Assembly (NCBI RefSeq): GCF_030409945.1
Contig: NZ_JAUFQV010000014.1
Location: forward strand, 89,024 to 153,023
DNA: 64,000 bases
DNA from: Vibrio tapetis subsp. quintayensis
Lineage (GTDB): Bacteria > Pseudomonadota > Gammaproteobacteria > Enterobacterales > Vibrionaceae
Reading direction: 5' to 3'
The notes under the pieces were generated by a model, which was not told the origin of the DNA, searched no databases, and was given only the letters and a program-made list of their open reading frames with translations. Every line of letters starts with the position of its first letter. The stretch's first letter is position 1. This document shows positions 17,242-27,745 of the stretch, in pieces. The position numbers were made by a program, and so were the translations under genes.

Positions 17242-18144
17242 TTAAATTCGATCAATTGCTTTTACATAAGTCTGCATTTCAATATTTTGCTCATCAGTCA
17301 GTGAAAGTGCGACTTCAACAGCCCCAAAGTCTGATAATTGGTCAATATGTGTGCCACCACAGGGTGTGGAAGCATGTAAATCGACTTCCAACTGACATTC
17401 CCAGTATCTAGAGTCCGTTAAATGGTTACCGTCGCAACGCATGGTTACCTTGCCACCAAATTCGAGCCATGATTGCAACTGTTGGTTTATTTTATATTCA
17501 ATGTCCGACAACTCCGCTAAAACATTCGCACTGTTTAAGCCGCGTTTACGTAATGTTTTACCTAATCTATAGATGTCTGTGCATTTATCCGGTGTGATGA
17601 AACTGGTTTCCTGGGCATAACTATTGAAATCAGGATGACCGAGTGGATCTTTACGGTCTGGATCTTTTCGCCAATAGCTCTGCGCCAATACTTTATTTAA
17701 CGCTAGATACGCAACATGCCCAGCACTGTGACCACGGCTCAGACTCTGTTGATAAGCTTTATCGACTTGAAGCTCAATCGTGTCACCCACCTTAATGATG
17801 TCGTTAAGGTCGGTCTCAGGCATTGGCTCAATTCTGTGAACAACAACAAATACCCACCCCGCGGTATCTCTTTTTACAGGAATGTCTTTATCAACAAACA
17901 ATGCCCCTGTTTCCAACTCAATAGCGCCAACCAAACAATTTGTCAGTTCAAATTGGTTTCCCGCGACAGATAGGTTGCCCTTATCTGCTGGATGATCAGG
18001 CCATATGTGACTGACTGGGTGAAATGGAGTTTGTTCGACAATAACATCCACGCCATTTTCACAAGATTCAACTTTGCTGATTGTAGAAGTCAGTTGCCAG
18101 GTCTGGTGACAAAAATGGACTTGGGTTGCTTTGTAAGCGGACAT
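17242..18144 (-). CDS. Free-standing alanyl-tRNA editing (AlaX-type) protein
   Basis: The 300-residue protein carries the two zinc-ligand motifs of the AlaRS editing domain: HSAGH near residue 138 (HxxxH) and CGGTH near 263 (CxxxH), followed by the family-typical DFGAVEV. It lacks an aminoacylation domain, so it is not an alanyl-tRNA synthetase. AlaX proteins hydrolyse Ser-tRNA-Ala or Gly-tRNA-Ala in trans. A beta-rich N-terminal domain (residues about 5-125) precedes the editing domain. It lies upstream of yfgJ and downstream of der, with its own start and the der terminator between. Exact tRNA specificity is not determinable. Confidence 0.85.
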   Translation of the reverse strand: MSAYKATQVHFCHQTWQLTSTISKVESCENGVDVIVEQTPFHPVSHIWPDHPADKGNLSVAGNQFELTNCLVGAIELETGALFVDKDIPVKRDTAGWVFVVVHRIEPMPETDLNDIIKVGDTIELQVDKAYQQSLSRGHSAGHVAYLALNKVLAQSYWRKDPDRKDPLGHPDFNSYAQETSFITPDKCTDIYRLGKTLRKRGLNSANVLAELSDIEYKINQQLQSWLEFGGKVTMRCDGNHLTDSRYWECQLEVDLHASTPCGGTHIDQLSDFGAVEVALSLTDEQNIEMQTYVKAIDRI

Positions 18145-18162
18145 AAAATTTCCTTATAAAAA

Positions 18163-18183
18163 AAGCGCCGGTTAAGGGCGCTT
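18163..18183 (-). terminator. Terminator of der
   Basis: AAGCGCC and GGCGCTT form a stem which, on the minus strand, is followed by seven T residues. It lies 24 bp after the der stop. Confidence 0.85.
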
Positions 18184-18207
18184 CTTATTTAAATTGGTGA
18201 GTCGTTA

Positions 18208-19695
18208 CTACTTTTTACGACCTTTAACTGCTGACATCAAGCGCTTGCGTTTACGCTCTTGAGAAAGAGTCATTTTGTTTGATTTACCTTCAAACGGGTT
18301 ATCACTGTTTTGGAAGCGAATACGGATTGGAGTTCCCATAATTTCCAAAGAGCGACGGTAGTAGTTCATCAAGAAGCGCTTGTATGAATCTGGCAGTTCA
18401 TTCACTTGGTTACCGTGAATCACAACGATTGGTGGGTTATAACCACCCGCATGCGCGTATTTTAGCTTAACACGACGGCCACGAACCATTGGTGGTTGGT
18501 GATCATCTTGTGCCATTTTCATGATACGAGTTAGAACAGAAGTACCAACACGTGTCGTTGCTGACTTATACGCTTCTTGAACTGACTCGAATAAGTTACC
18601 AACACCCGTACCGTGCAAAGCAGAGATAAAGTGAATGCGAGCGAAATCAACGAAGCCTAGACGACGATCCAGTTCTTTCTTAACACGATCTTTCACTTCA
18701 GTGTCTAGGCCATCCCACTTGTTGACGGCGATAACAATTGAACGACCCGCATTCAATGCAAAGCCAAGCAAGCTCAAGTCTTGATCTGAGATGTTCTCGC
18801 GAGCATCAATGATAAGCAAAACAACGTTCGCATCTTCAACCGCTTTCAATGTTTTAACAACAGAGAATTTCTCTACTGTTTCATTGATATTTTTACGACG
18901 ACGAACACCTGCCGTGTCGATCAGAACGTATTCACGCTCATCACGCTGCATCGGAATGTAGATAGAATCACGAGTTGTTCCTGGCATATCGTATACCACT
19001 ACGCGTTCTTCACCCAAAATTCGGTTAGTCAGCGTCGATTTACCTACGTTAGGACGACCGATGATTGCAAGCTTGATCGGTTGATCTTGCAGACGTTGGA
19101 ATTCAGCTTCAGCTTCTTCTTCAGTGTAATCTAGTTGCTCTTCGTCTTCATCGATAAAACCCGTAAGGTCTTCGATGCCTTCGCGAGATTCAGCTAAAAA
19201 CTTCTCCGCGAATGGGTCAAGTGCAAGATCAATCAAAGCGGTTACGCCACGGCCATGCGCCGCTGCGATTTGGTACATGTCTTCCACACCAAGCTGCCAA
19301 AAATCAGCACTTGCTGCATCAGCATCAATACCATCAACTTTGTTGACAACTAGCATTGCTGGTTTTTCAAGTTTACGCAGGTGTTGTGAGATAGCGATAT
19401 CCGATGGGGTCAATCCAGCTCGGCCATCCACCATAAATAATACTACGTCAGCTTCATCAATCGCAGCTAGCGACTGCTCAGCCATTTTGGTTTCAACACC
19501 GTCTTCAGTACCGTCAATACCACCGGTATCGATAACGATAAATTCGTGTTCGCCTAGATGAGCGTGACCGTATTTACGATCCCTAGTTAAACCAGGAAAG
19601 TCCGCAACCAGTGCATCACGTGTGCGAGTCAAACGGTTAAATAGCGTCGACTTACCAACGTTAGGGCGCCCAACCAGAGCAACAACAGGAGTCAT
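18208..19695 (-). CDS. der: Ribosome-associated GTPase Der (EngA)
   Basis: Der is an essential GTPase for 50S subunit maturation. The 495-residue protein has tandem G domains, each with GRPNVGKST (near residues 8 and 215), DTGG/DTAG and NKVD/NKWD motifs, separated by an acidic linker ([17 protein letters not shown]). A C-terminal KH-like domain and a lysine/arginine-rich tail ([15 protein letters not shown]) follow. Length matches E. coli Der (490). It is the last gene of the rodZ-ispG-hisS-yfgM-bamB-der run, though a terminator and a large palindrome separate it from bamB. Confidence 0.98.
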   Translation of the reverse strand: MTPVVALVGRPNVGKSTLFNRLTRTRDALVADFPGLTRDRKYGHAHLGEHEFIVIDTGGIDGTEDGVETKMAEQSLAAIDEADVVLFMVDGRAGLTPSDIAISQHLRKLEKPAMLVVNKVDGIDADAASADFWQLGVEDMYQIAAAHGRGVTALIDLALDPFAEKFLAESREGIEDLTGFIDEDEEQLDYTEEEAEAEFQRLQDQPIKLAIIGRPNVGKSTLTNRILGEERVVVYDMPGTTRDSIYIPMQRDEREYVLIDTAGVRRRKNINETVEKFSVVKTLKAVEDANVVLLIIDARENISDQDLSLLGFALNAGRSIVIAVNKWDGLDTEVKDRVKKELDRRLGFVDFARIHFISALHGTGVGNLFESVQEAYKSATTRVGTSVLTRIMKMAQDDHQPPMVRGRRVKLKYAHAGGYNPPIVVIHGNQVNELPDSYKRFLMNYYRRSLEIMGTPIRIRFQNSDNPFEGKSNKMTLSQERKRKRLMSAVKGRKK

Positions 19696-19728
19696 ATTTA
19701 CCTCTACAATGTCTTTTCTACGATGTAG

Positions 19729-19760
19729 TTATAGGTAAATTTATGTCAATTTACCTATAA
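19729..19760. repeat. Perfect 13-bp inverted repeat upstream of der
   Basis: TTATAGGTAAATT and AATTTACCTATAA flank a 6-base loop, 34 bp upstream of the der start codon. It is AT-rich and has no T-run, so it does not look like a terminator. It could be a regulator site or an mRNA 5' structure. Confidence 0.7.
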
Positions 19761-19785
19761 CCACATGGATTAATTATCAATAAAA

Positions 19786-19815
19786 CGGCTCTTGACCTAT
19801 AAAAGCCAAGAGCCG
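19786..19815 (-). terminator. Terminator of bamB
   Basis: CGGCTCTTG and CAAGAGCCG form a 9-bp stem, with TTTTATT following on the minus strand, 23 bp after the bamB stop. Confidence 0.8.
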
Positions 19816-19837
19816 AATGTGAATTGTATCACGTTAT

Positions 19838-20995
19838 TTACTGAATCTGGAGTTTCTTTACACCACCAGAACGAGTCACTACGAGGTAACCATCGTCCAG
19901 TTTGATAGGTCCGACAGCAAATCCACTGCTATCAACCATTTGTTGTGCAACAAACTCACCTGACTCGGTATCAAGCCAATGCAAGTAACCTTCACTGTCA
20001 CCGACAACCAACTTGCCATCAATAACCGCAGGGCCAGTCAGTTGACGATACTCAAGTTGTGCATTACTCCAAATCTCAGTTCCGCTTCGTGCGTCGACCG
20101 CAACAAGGTGATCTTTATCAGTAACGAGATAAATTTGATCGCCATCGGTTGCCATATCGGTTGCAGACGAATACGTACGCTTCCATGTAGGCGCACCAGA
20201 ACGCAAGTCAATCGCAACCAATTGGCCATTGATGCCAACAGTATAAAGCGTACCGCCGATAATGATTGGTGAGGTGTCTGAATCCACCAAGCGATCGATT
20301 TCCGTAGATCCTTTTGGTGTTCCAACAGGTTGCTGCCAAATTAATTGGCCTCGTTCAACAATTGCCGCCGCCAAACGGCCATTCGCTGTTCCCCAGAACA
20401 CACCACCAGAAATAGCCACTGGTGTGCTGTCGCCACGCAAAGTGAGCGATGGAACTTCAGAACTGATGGTCCACTTTTCTTCGCCAGTGCTCTGATCCAA
20501 AGCGATCAACGCACCACGCGAGGTATGAACCATAACAAAGTTAGCGTCTGTTACTGGTGACGCTAATACTTCACCTTCAACTGGCGTTCGCCACAGCTCT
20601 TCACCCGTTTTCTGATCAAGTGCAATGACTTCACCGTTTTCAGTACCTATGTACAATTTTCCGTAAGATGCAGTCACACCACCAGAGAGGCGAGAAGTAC
20701 TGACTTTTTCAAGGTCTTGACTCCAGATTACTTTACCGTTCTCAGGGTCAAATGCCTTTACCTCACCATTACGGCTGGCAACGAATACCTTTTCATAAGC
20801 ATAAACAGGTTTAAGCTTAGAAAAATAATGCCCAACTCCGTCTCCAACCGACGCAGACCAGTCACTTGTAGGGACAAATTGACTTTCTACGGCAGGAAGC
20901 GGTGCCATTACAATGGTATCTTCTTCACTAGCACAACCAACGACACCACCTAATACGATGGCGCACATCAGTGCTCTACTGAGCATCTTTTTCAT
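19838..20995 (-). CDS. bamB: Outer membrane protein assembly factor BamB
   Basis: BamB is a lipoprotein of the BAM complex, which inserts beta-barrel proteins into the outer membrane. A lipoprotein signal (GGVVGC, Cys21) precedes about 360 residues of PQQ-like beta-propeller blades with repeated motifs such as GKVIWSQDL, GEELWRTPV and GEEKWTISS. The 385-residue length is normal. The gene starts 12 bp after the yfgM stop, as in E. coli, and is followed by a terminator. Confidence 0.97.
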   Translation of the reverse strand: MKKMLSRALMCAIVLGGVVGCASEEDTIVMAPLPAVESQFVPTSDWSASVGDGVGHYFSKLKPVYAYEKVFVASRNGEVKAFDPENGKVIWSQDLEKVSTSRLSGGVTASYGKLYIGTENGEVIALDQKTGEELWRTPVEGEVLASPVTDANFVMVHTSRGALIALDQSTGEEKWTISSEVPSLTLRGDSTPVAISGGVFWGTANGRLAAAIVERGQLIWQQPVGTPKGSTEIDRLVDSDTSPIIIGGTLYTVGINGQLVAIDLRSGAPTWKRTYSSATDMATDGDQIYLVTDKDHLVAVDARSGTEIWSNAQLEYRQLTGPAVIDGKLVVGDSEGYLHWLDTESGEFVAQQMVDSSGFAVGPIKLDDGYLVVTRSGGVKKLQIQ

Positions 20996-21007
20996 TTATC
21001 TTTCACC

Positions 21008-21622
21008 TTACTTGGCAAGATCGTCCAATTTTACTTTCAGCATTTGGCTTGCATCAGTTTGTTGCTGAGCTTCTGTATACGCAGTATACGCACCATCGGC
21101 ATCACCTTGACGCAATAGAATATCACCACGTAATTCAGCAATACGCCCAGCCCAATCAGAACTTGTAATCGTATCTAATTCAGAAAACGCTTTGTCGTAG
21201 TTCTCTTGCTCAGCAAGAAGTCGAGCAATTCTAAAAGAGATAACAGGCAAAATAGCGTCATCTTTACTGCTGGTTTTCGCCCACTCAAGCTGTTTAAGTG
21301 CTGCGTCGAAATCGCCATCGTCTACTTGTGCTTTAGCAAGTTGCAAAGCGGCCAGTACAGAATATTGTGAGTCGCCATTTGCATCGATAAAGTTTTGAGT
21401 TGCTTCGATGCCACCCGCACCTTGAGCCTGAAGCGTTGTTAATGCAGAAGTATAAGCCTGTGAAGCCGCATCTTGAGCGCTCACCTGCATATCTTGGTAA
21501 TAGCGCCAGCCAAAGATACCACCTAGGCCAACGACCGCACCTAGTGCTACTGCTTTACCATTTTCTTTCCACCAATCTTTGATGGCTTCTACTTGTTGTT
21601 CTTCAGTATCGTAGAGTTCCAC
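21008..21622 (-). CDS. yfgM: YfgM-like ancillary SecYEG translocon/chaperone protein
   Basis: The 204-residue protein has a short cytoplasmic N-terminus (MELYDTEEQQVEAIKDWWKENG), one membrane helix at about residues 24-42 and a periplasmic TPR-like domain. This matches E. coli YfgM, which links SecYEG to periplasmic chaperones such as PpiD and also affects the Rcs response. It sits between hisS and bamB with 12-bp gaps on both sides. Confidence 0.93.
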   Translation of the reverse strand: MELYDTEEQQVEAIKDWWKENGKAVALGAVVGLGGIFGWRYYQDMQVSAQDAASQAYTSALTTLQAQGAGGIEATQNFIDANGDSQYSVLAALQLAKAQVDDGDFDAALKQLEWAKTSSKDDAILPVISFRIARLLAEQENYDKAFSELDTITSSDWAGRIAELRGDILLRQGDADGAYTAYTEAQQQTDASQMLKVKLDDLAK

Positions 21623-21634
21623 GTCCTGTCCTCT

Positions 21635-22903
21635 TTAGATCAAATGCTTAAGTTGCGCAGCTAAATCTGCTTGAGCAACGGTTGTTTGTTCACCACCAGT
21701 TAGGTCTTTAACGACGACCTTGCTTTCTGCGACTTCATTTTCGCCAAGCACTAGGGCAATTGCAGCGCCGACTTTATCAGCACGCTTAAATTGTTTCTTA
21801 AAGTTACCACCACCGAAGTGCGTCATGATTCGTAAACCAGGGACTTCTTCACGCAGTTGTTCTGCTAGTTTCATACCCGCAACTTGGGTACCTTCACCCG
21901 CCGTTACCATGTAGACATCGACACTGCGACGAACTTCAGCTAAATCGAGCTCTTCTAGCATTAAAACTAAACGCTCAAGCCCCATAGCAAAGCCTACTGC
22001 AGGTGTTGCTTTGCCGCCTAATTGCTCAACCAAACCATCGTAACGGCCACCACCACAAACAGTACCTTGAGCGCCTAGGCTCTCAGTGATCCATTCGAAA
22101 ACAGTACGGTTGTAGTAATCTAAGCCACGAACTAAACGTTGATTCACTTGGTATTCGATACCAGCTGCGTCAAGAAGTTCACAAAGACCAGCAAAATGCG
22201 CTTTTGAATCTTCGTCTAGGTAATCTGACAACTGCGGAGCATCAACTAGAATCGCTTGAATATCCGCATTCTTAGTGTCCAATACTCGCAGTGGGTTAGT
22301 ATGCATGCGACGTTTACAGTCGTCATCTAATACGTCTAGATGCTGCTCTAAGAACTCGATCAATGCCACACGATAGTTAGCGCGCGCATCAAGAGAACCG
22401 ATAGAGTTAAGCTCTAATCGTACGTGCTTATCAATGCCAAGTTCACGCCAAAGACGTGCGGTCATCATGATAAGTTCGGCGTCGACATCAGGCCCGTTCA
22501 ATCCAAACACTTCAACACCGCACTGGTGGAATTGACGGTAACGGCCTTTTTGTGGGCGCTCATGACGGAACATCGGGCCCATGTACCATAAACGCTGTTC
22601 TTGGTTGTAAAGCAATCCGTTTTCAATACCAGAACGTACACAGCCGGCGGTGCCTTCTGGGCGAAGGGTCAAGCTGCTGCCATTACGGTCTTCAAAGGTG
22701 TACATTTCTTTTTCAACAACATCGGTCACTTCACCGATAGCGCGGCTAAACAAGTTCGTCATCTCAACGATTGGCATACGAACTTCGTTGTAACCGTATG
22801 CGCTGACTACATGTTTAACTGTGTTCTCAACTTTTTGCCAAAGTGGAGATTGTGTCGGGAGGCAGTCGTTCATGCCTCGAATTGCTTGAATAGTCTTTGC
22901 CAC
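21635..22903 (-). CDS. hisS: Histidyl-tRNA synthetase
   Basis: HisS charges tRNA-His. The 422-residue class II synthetase shows motif 2 ([20 protein letters not shown] near residues 112-131), the histidine A-loop region [23 protein letters not shown] and the motif 3 segment [11 protein letters not shown]. The anticodon-binding domain occupies about residues 330-422. Length agrees with E. coli HisS (424). It lies 64 bp after ispG in the same direction. Confidence 0.98.
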   Translation of the reverse strand: MAKTIQAIRGMNDCLPTQSPLWQKVENTVKHVVSAYGYNEVRMPIVEMTNLFSRAIGEVTDVVEKEMYTFEDRNGSSLTLRPEGTAGCVRSGIENGLLYNQEQRLWYMGPMFRHERPQKGRYRQFHQCGVEVFGLNGPDVDAELIMMTARLWRELGIDKHVRLELNSIGSLDARANYRVALIEFLEQHLDVLDDDCKRRMHTNPLRVLDTKNADIQAILVDAPQLSDYLDEDSKAHFAGLCELLDAAGIEYQVNQRLVRGLDYYNRTVFEWITESLGAQGTVCGGGRYDGLVEQLGGKATPAVGFAMGLERLVLMLEELDLAEVRRSVDVYMVTAGEGTQVAGMKLAEQLREEVPGLRIMTHFGGGNFKKQFKRADKVGAAIALVLGENEVAESKVVVKDLTGGEQTTVAQADLAAQLKHLI

Positions 22904-22967
22904 AGTTTTTTCCGTATTTAGTAATTCATTGAGATAATTGTGTTAAGTTCTAAAACTCAAGTGCCGA

Positions 22968-24092
22968 CTATTTGTCTATGACTTGAGTGACATCGATACG
23001 TTGGTTTTCATCCAACATTGACGCTTTGGCTCGAATTTTAGCTTCAAGCTTGGCGACAAGATCATCGTTGTCAAAACGTTCTTTTTGGCGTTTACCATCT
23101 TCGTAGAACGCACTCTTATTGTTACCACCCGCAATACCCATATGAGAAACTTCTGCTTCACCAGGGCCATTTACGACACAACCAATGATAGAAACGTCCA
23201 TTGGTGTGATGATGTCTTCGAGGCGCTCTTCAAGTGCATTGACGGTATTGATAACATCAAATTCTTGGCGTGAACAGCTAGGACAAGCAATGAAATTGAT
23301 ACCACGAGAACGTATTCTCAGTGATTTCAATATATCAAAACCGACTTTGATCTCTTCAACAGGATCAGCCGCTAATGAAACACGTAATGTATCACCAATG
23401 CCTTCAGCTAGCAGCATACCAAGGCCAACCGCAGACTTAACAGAACCCGCGCGAGCACCGCCCGCTTCTGTAATGCCTAAATGCAAAGGTTGGTCGATTT
23501 CTTTTGCTAGCAATCGATATGAATCAACCGCTAAGAATACGTCGGATGCTTTCACACTGATTTTAAATTGGTCGAAGTTCATTCGATCCAAAATATCAAC
23601 ATGTCGCATCGCAGATTCAACTAATGCTGCCGGTGTCGGTTCAGTGTATTTCACCTGAATGTCTTTTTCTAAAGACCCACCATTCACGCCGATTCGGATC
23701 GGAATATTTTTGTCACGAGCGCAATCTACCACTGAGCGAATACGAGCTTCGTTGCCAATATTACCAGGGTTAATTCGCAAACAATCAACACCGTACTCAG
23801 CCACTTTAAGCGCAATACGATAGTCAAAATGAATATCCGCGACCAAAGGCACAGAAACTTGCTGTTTGATCAGCTTAAACGCTTCTGCCGCTTCCATTGT
23901 TGGGACAGAAACTCGGACGATATCCGCACCAACATTGATAAGAGCATTGATCTGCGCGACAGTGGCTTCAACATCTGTCGTGCGCGTGTTTGTCATTGAC
24001 TGCACCGCAATTGGGGCGCCGTCACCAATAGGCACGTCTCCCACGTAAATACGTGTAGACTTGCGACGTTTAATAGGAGATTCGTGTTGCAT
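22968..24092 (-). CDS. ispG: 4-hydroxy-3-methylbut-2-enyl diphosphate synthase (flavodoxin)
   Basis: IspG reduces methylerythritol cyclodiphosphate to HMBPP in the MEP isoprenoid pathway and needs a 4Fe-4S cluster. The 374-residue protein has the N-terminal TIM barrel ([19 protein letters not shown] start after the [14 protein letters not shown] segment). Cluster ligands are in [10 protein letters not shown] near residue 270 and [10 protein letters not shown] near 305. It starts 8 bp after the rodZ stop, so the two are co-transcribed. Confidence 0.98.
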   Translation of the reverse strand: MQHESPIKRRKSTRIYVGDVPIGDGAPIAVQSMTNTRTTDVEATVAQINALINVGADIVRVSVPTMEAAEAFKLIKQQVSVPLVADIHFDYRIALKVAEYGVDCLRINPGNIGNEARIRSVVDCARDKNIPIRIGVNGGSLEKDIQVKYTEPTPAALVESAMRHVDILDRMNFDQFKISVKASDVFLAVDSYRLLAKEIDQPLHLGITEAGGARAGSVKSAVGLGMLLAEGIGDTLRVSLAADPVEEIKVGFDILKSLRIRSRGINFIACPSCSRQEFDVINTVNALEERLEDIITPMDVSIIGCVVNGPGEAEVSHMGIAGGNNKSAFYEDGKRQKERFDNDDLVAKLEAKIRAKASMLDENQRIDVTQVIDK

Positions 24093-24100
24093 AATCGCTT

Positions 24101-25117
24101 CTAGGGTAATTTGAATCTGGCGACTTTACCTGCGCTGTAACCAGAAAGGTCTACAGGTTCGTTCGCATAAGTCATAGTGACACCCTCAGGTGCACCTAAG
24201 ATAATGTTATATGGTGCTTGGCCATCTAATGTAATACTGCGACCCGCTTTTTTCACACCGGTCGATAGCGTTTTGCCACTTGCATCTTTCACTTGAATCC
24301 AACAATCCGCCTTGAACTCCATCGTTAACTGATGAGCTAGCGCAGTGTCTGTCGTTTGTGTATCAGATACCACAGCCTTAGATTCAGATTCGCTGGATAG
24401 TGCACTTTGAGCGACCAGTTCTGATTTGTCATCAGATGCTATAGCAGAGGCGGTAGCGTCTGTTGAAGCCTCCAGAGTTACTTTAGGAGCAACGGCTTCT
24501 TGAACGGTAGCCTCTGATGCTACGGGGCTTAGTTCACTTGAAGGCTGAGTATCTGTTGTATTTTCTTGTACATCTGCCGCTAACGTTGCTTCTAGTTCCA
24601 GTTGTTCTGTTGTGTCGACTGCGGCGACTTGCTGTAAATCACTTTCTATTAAGTCTTCTACAGGGGCCTGAGCACTTATTTCAGCAGGAGATAGGGTGTC
24701 TTGCTCTTGATTTTGCCACCACCAAATCGAAGAAATACCCGCTAAGGCGATCATGATGCCCCATGTCACCATCATGACGCGGTTATTGTGTTTTTCACGA
24801 TTGGTTTTGCGAGAGAAGCTTTGCATGGTTTGCTCTTTGTGTTCTGCATTACCAGAACCCGTTAACAATCCGAGTACCTCTTCTTCGTTTAGGCCAACAA
24901 CTTTAGCGTAAGATCGCAAATAGCCACGGGTAAAGGTGGCTACTTGGTCGGCTTTAAAGTCGTTACTTTCAATGTTCTCAATGACAGAGACTCTAAGGCG
25001 CAATCTGTCTGCTATCTCTTGTTGGGACCAACCTAGAGATTCGCGTTTTAATTTTAATACCGTCCCAGGCTGTTGCTTAGGCGCTACATTGTTATTCTCG
25101 GTTTGTTCCGTACTCAT
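24101..25117 (-). CDS. rodZ: Cell-shape protein RodZ
   Basis: RodZ anchors MreB filaments to the inner membrane. I start at the ATG at 25115-25117 ([10 protein letters not shown]), which matches the family start; upstream in-frame ATGs would overlap pilW further. A Cro/CI-type helix-turn-helix covers about residues 18-75 ([20 protein letters not shown]), one membrane helix lies near 114-132, and a long Ala/Thr/Ser-rich periplasmic linker leads to the C-terminal DUF4115 beta domain. Length is 338 residues. The start overlaps the end of pilW by 26 bp. Confidence 0.92.
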   Translation of the reverse strand: MSTEQTENNNVAPKQQPGTVLKLKRESLGWSQQEIADRLRLRVSVIENIESNDFKADQVATFTRGYLRSYAKVVGLNEEEVLGLLTGSGNAEHKEQTMQSFSRKTNREKHNNRVMMVTWGIMIALAGISSIWWWQNQEQDTLSPAEISAQAPVEDLIESDLQQVAAVDTTEQLELEATLAADVQENTTDTQPSSELSPVASEATVQEAVAPKVTLEASTDATASAIASDDKSELVAQSALSSESESKAVVSDTQTTDTALAHQLTMEFKADCWIQVKDASGKTLSTGVKKAGRSITLDGQAPYNIILGAPEGVTMTYANEPVDLSGYSAGKVARFKLP

Positions 25118-25862
25118 TCGTGACATACTTCTGATATTGAATCGAGTCTGGATACTTTGTTGCCAGTATGCTCGCATACTGATCTGCCATGCTTTCGTTG
25201 CCCGCTTTTGTTTCTAATTCAATGAGCAAACCTAAACTGGCTGGTTTGTATCCAAACCGATTATGGAATTTCAACAGTCTAACCCGTGCCGATTGATGTT
25301 GGTCTCTTTGAACTTCTAACTGCGACAGTTGAAGCATAGAAACGACTCGATACGGGTCATGAGCCAAAGAAAGGCGGAAATAGTGCTCCGCATAGTCTCG
25401 ATTGCCACTTTTCAGCGCGCACATAGCGGCGTTTTGATAACTGGCAGCAATCAGATAGTAATACGGTTGCTCAATAGCTTGGTTAAAGAATGCATCAGCC
25501 TTTTGGTATTGGCCGATTTTACACAAGAATGCACCATAGTTATTAAGCACGTCACCATTCTTTGGAGACTCCCTTAATGCTGTTCGGTAAGCGTCTTCTG
25601 CTTTTTGCGTATCTCCTACCGCTTGGTAAAAGTGCGCAATGGCGATCAGAGTTCGATAGTAATCTGGAGCGTAACTTAGGGCCATTTCAAGATTTTCTCT
25701 TGCTTTGACCATGTCTTGCGACTCTAAATAGCTTAACCCCAGACTGATTCGAGCTTCCGCAGCTTTGTGTCTATCAAATCCAGAATCTACTGGACTATCA
25801 GTAACTGTAACACAGCCTACTAGTAAACAGACCAGAAATATATACGCAAACCTAGCAAACAT
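25092..25862 (-). CDS. pilW: Type IV pilus assembly lipoprotein PilF/PilW
   Basis: The protein helps the PilQ secretin assemble in the outer membrane. It has a lipoprotein signal (VCLLVGC, Cys at about residue 17) and then TPR repeats (for example SYLESQDMVKARENLEMALSYAPDYY) to about residue 230. I chose the ATG at 25860-25862, 4 bases after GGGAG, rather than the GTG one codon earlier. At 256 residues it matches the family. The rlmN-pilW-rodZ-ispG order is conserved among gammaproteobacteria. Confidence 0.9.
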   Translation of the reverse strand: MFARFAYIFLVCLLVGCVTVTDSPVDSGFDRHKAAEARISLGLSYLESQDMVKARENLEMALSYAPDYYRTLIAIAHFYQAVGDTQKAEDAYRTALRESPKNGDVLNNYGAFLCKIGQYQKADAFFNQAIEQPYYYLIAASYQNAAMCALKSGNRDYAEHYFRLSLAHDPYRVVSMLQLSQLEVQRDQHQSARVRLLKFHNRFGYKPASLGLLIELETKAGNESMADQYASILATKYPDSIQYQKYVTNEYGTNRE

Positions 25863-25898
25863 CACACTCCCTTACTGTTAAGGGAGCCAATCATCTAA

Positions 25899-27017
25899 TC
25901 AGATTGATTTGACCGGAATTGGTTCCCCGTTTTGCTTCATTTTTGTACGCTTCGTGCGGTCAATCACATCACCGACCAACTGACCACATGCCGCATCGAT
26001 ATCGTCGCCACGAGTCTTACGTACGGTTACCGTAAAGTCATACTCCATCAACGTTTTCATGAAACGGTCGATACGAGAATTACTTGGCTTCAGGTATGGT
26101 GAACCAGGATAAGGGTTGAATGGAATCAAATTTATCTTCGCGGGCGTATCTTTTAAGAGTTCTGCGAGTTGTCTTGCATGTTGCATGTCGTCATTAACAT
26201 GATCAAGCAATACATATTCGACGGTAACTCGGCCACGGTTAGCGTTAGTTGATGCAATGTAACGACGAACAGATACCAAAAATTCTTCAATGTTCCAACG
26301 ATCGTTAATTGGCATGATTTCACTGCGCAATTCATCGGTTGGCGCATGCAATGAAATAGCGAGCGCGACATCAATAACATCCGTCATCTGATCAAGGCCA
26401 GAAACCACACCAGAAGTAGAGACCGTTACTCGGCGCTTAGACAAGCCGAAACCCAAATCATCTAGCATGATTTCTAGTGCTGGAATTAGGTTTTTCATGT
26501 TCAACAGTGGCTCGCCCATGCCCATCATTACGATGTTAGTGATTGGACGACGACCTGTTTCTTTTTGTAGTCCAATTTCACGTGCTGCACGCCAAACCTG
26601 ACCAATAATTTCTGATACTTTTAGGTTACGGTTAAAACCTTGTTGCCCAGTTGAACAGAACTTACATTCAAGAGCACAACCTACCTGAGAAGAAACACAT
26701 AATGTGGCACGATCTTCATCTGGAATATAAACCGTTTCTACGTCTTGATCACCAACGCGCATTGCCCATTTAATGGTGCCATCGGTAGAGTGTAATGCTT
26801 CAGAAACGTAAGGCGCTCGAATTTCAGCAACACGCTCTAGTTTCTCACGTAGCTTTTTGTTGATGTTGTTCATTTGACCGAAATCATCACAACCGAAATG
26901 GTAGATCCACTTCATGATTTGATCAGCGCGAAACGCTTTTTCACCCAGTTCTTCAACAAAGTATTTGCGTAGCCCTTTACGATCAAAATCGAGTAGATTG
27001 ACTTTAGCTGTGGTCAT
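25899..27017 (-). CDS. rlmN: Dual-specificity 23S rRNA/tRNA adenine-C2 methyltransferase RlmN
   Basis: RlmN is a radical-SAM enzyme that makes m2A2503 in 23S rRNA and m2A37 in some tRNAs. The 372-residue protein has the CX3CX2C cluster motif (CALECKFC near residue 121), the SAM-binding GMGEPLLN and a C-terminal catalytic Cys in [10 protein letters not shown] near 350. The start at 27015-27017 ([12 protein letters not shown]) is preceded by GAGAGG with a 4-base spacer. It heads the pilW-rodZ-ispG group, 36 bp before pilW. Confidence 0.97.
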   Translation of the reverse strand: MTTAKVNLLDFDRKGLRKYFVEELGEKAFRADQIMKWIYHFGCDDFGQMNNINKKLREKLERVAEIRAPYVSEALHSTDGTIKWAMRVGDQDVETVYIPDEDRATLCVSSQVGCALECKFCSTGQQGFNRNLKVSEIIGQVWRAAREIGLQKETGRRPITNIVMMGMGEPLLNMKNLIPALEIMLDDLGFGLSKRRVTVSTSGVVSGLDQMTDVIDVALAISLHAPTDELRSEIMPINDRWNIEEFLVSVRRYIASTNANRGRVTVEYVLLDHVNDDMQHARQLAELLKDTPAKINLIPFNPYPGSPYLKPSNSRIDRFMKTLMEYDFTVTVRKTRGDDIDAACGQLVGDVIDRTKRTKMKQNGEPIPVKSI

Positions 27018-27185
27018 GGTGCCTCTCAACAACGGAACAAGATTTAAGGGCGCGAATTGTACAGCCTTTACCCAGTAACAACAAGGGGTAGAAACTAAGG
27101 GTATTAGTAAGCATTTAATTTGGAAAGGTTAAAAATCACACAGAATAGAGTAAGGATGGGAAGCGTGCGATTAGAGAGGGAAAGT

Positions 27186-27225
27186 AAAGCGGCACGGCCT
27201 TCTAAAAAAGGCTTACAGCCGCTTT
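27186..27225 (-). terminator. Hairpin after ndk
   Basis: AAAGCGGC and GCCGCTTT form the outer stem and GCCTT/AAGGC an inner stem, 11 bp after the ndk stop. The following T-run on the minus strand (TACTTTCCC) is weak. Confidence 0.6.
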
Positions 27226-27235
27226 AACTATAACA

Positions 27236-27667
27236 CTATTCTGGTCTTGGGCAAATTTCAGATTGCGGGAAAAAGTATTCAATTTCACGAGCTGCTGATT
27301 CAGGGCTGTCACTGCCATGAACAGAGTTATGGCGCATGCTTAACGCGTAGTCTGCACGGATAGTACCGGTAGCCGCTTCTTCTGGGTTCGTTTTACCCAT
27401 TAATTCGCGGTAATTAGCAATCGCGTCGTCACCCTCAAGAACTTGAACCATGATTGGCCCCGAGATCATGAACGCTTGTAGGTCTTCAAAAAATGGTTTT
27501 CCTTCATGCTCTGCATAAAAACCAGCTGCTTGTTCTTTGGTTAAATGCAGCATTTTGGCAGCAACGATTTTCAGCCCTGCCTTTTCAATACGGTGGTAAA
27601 TTTCTCCGATCAGATCTCGCTTCACTGCGTCTGGTTTTACGATAGAGAAAGTTCTTTCTAGAGCCAT
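27236..27667 (-). CDS. ndk: Nucleoside diphosphate kinase
   Basis: Ndk transfers the gamma phosphate from ATP to nucleoside diphosphates. The 143-residue protein begins [20 protein letters not shown] and has the active-site segment [11 protein letters not shown] with the phosphorylated His near residue 118. I use the ATG at 27665-27667 with AAAGGA 8 bases upstream; a longer upstream reading has no family counterpart. It is an isolated gene between pepB and rlmN. Confidence 0.97.
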   Translation of the reverse strand: MALERTFSIVKPDAVKRDLIGEIYHRIEKAGLKIVAAKMLHLTKEQAAGFYAEHEGKPFFEDLQAFMISGPIMVQVLEGDDAIANYRELMGKTNPEEAATGTIRADYALSMRHNSVHGSDSPESAAREIEYFFPQSEICPRPE

Positions 27668-27745
27668 AAGATGTCCTTTACTTTGTGTAGTTATAATGAG
27701 GTGGGTAAATGAAAACATTCCCCACCCTTATTGTTATATGTGGTC

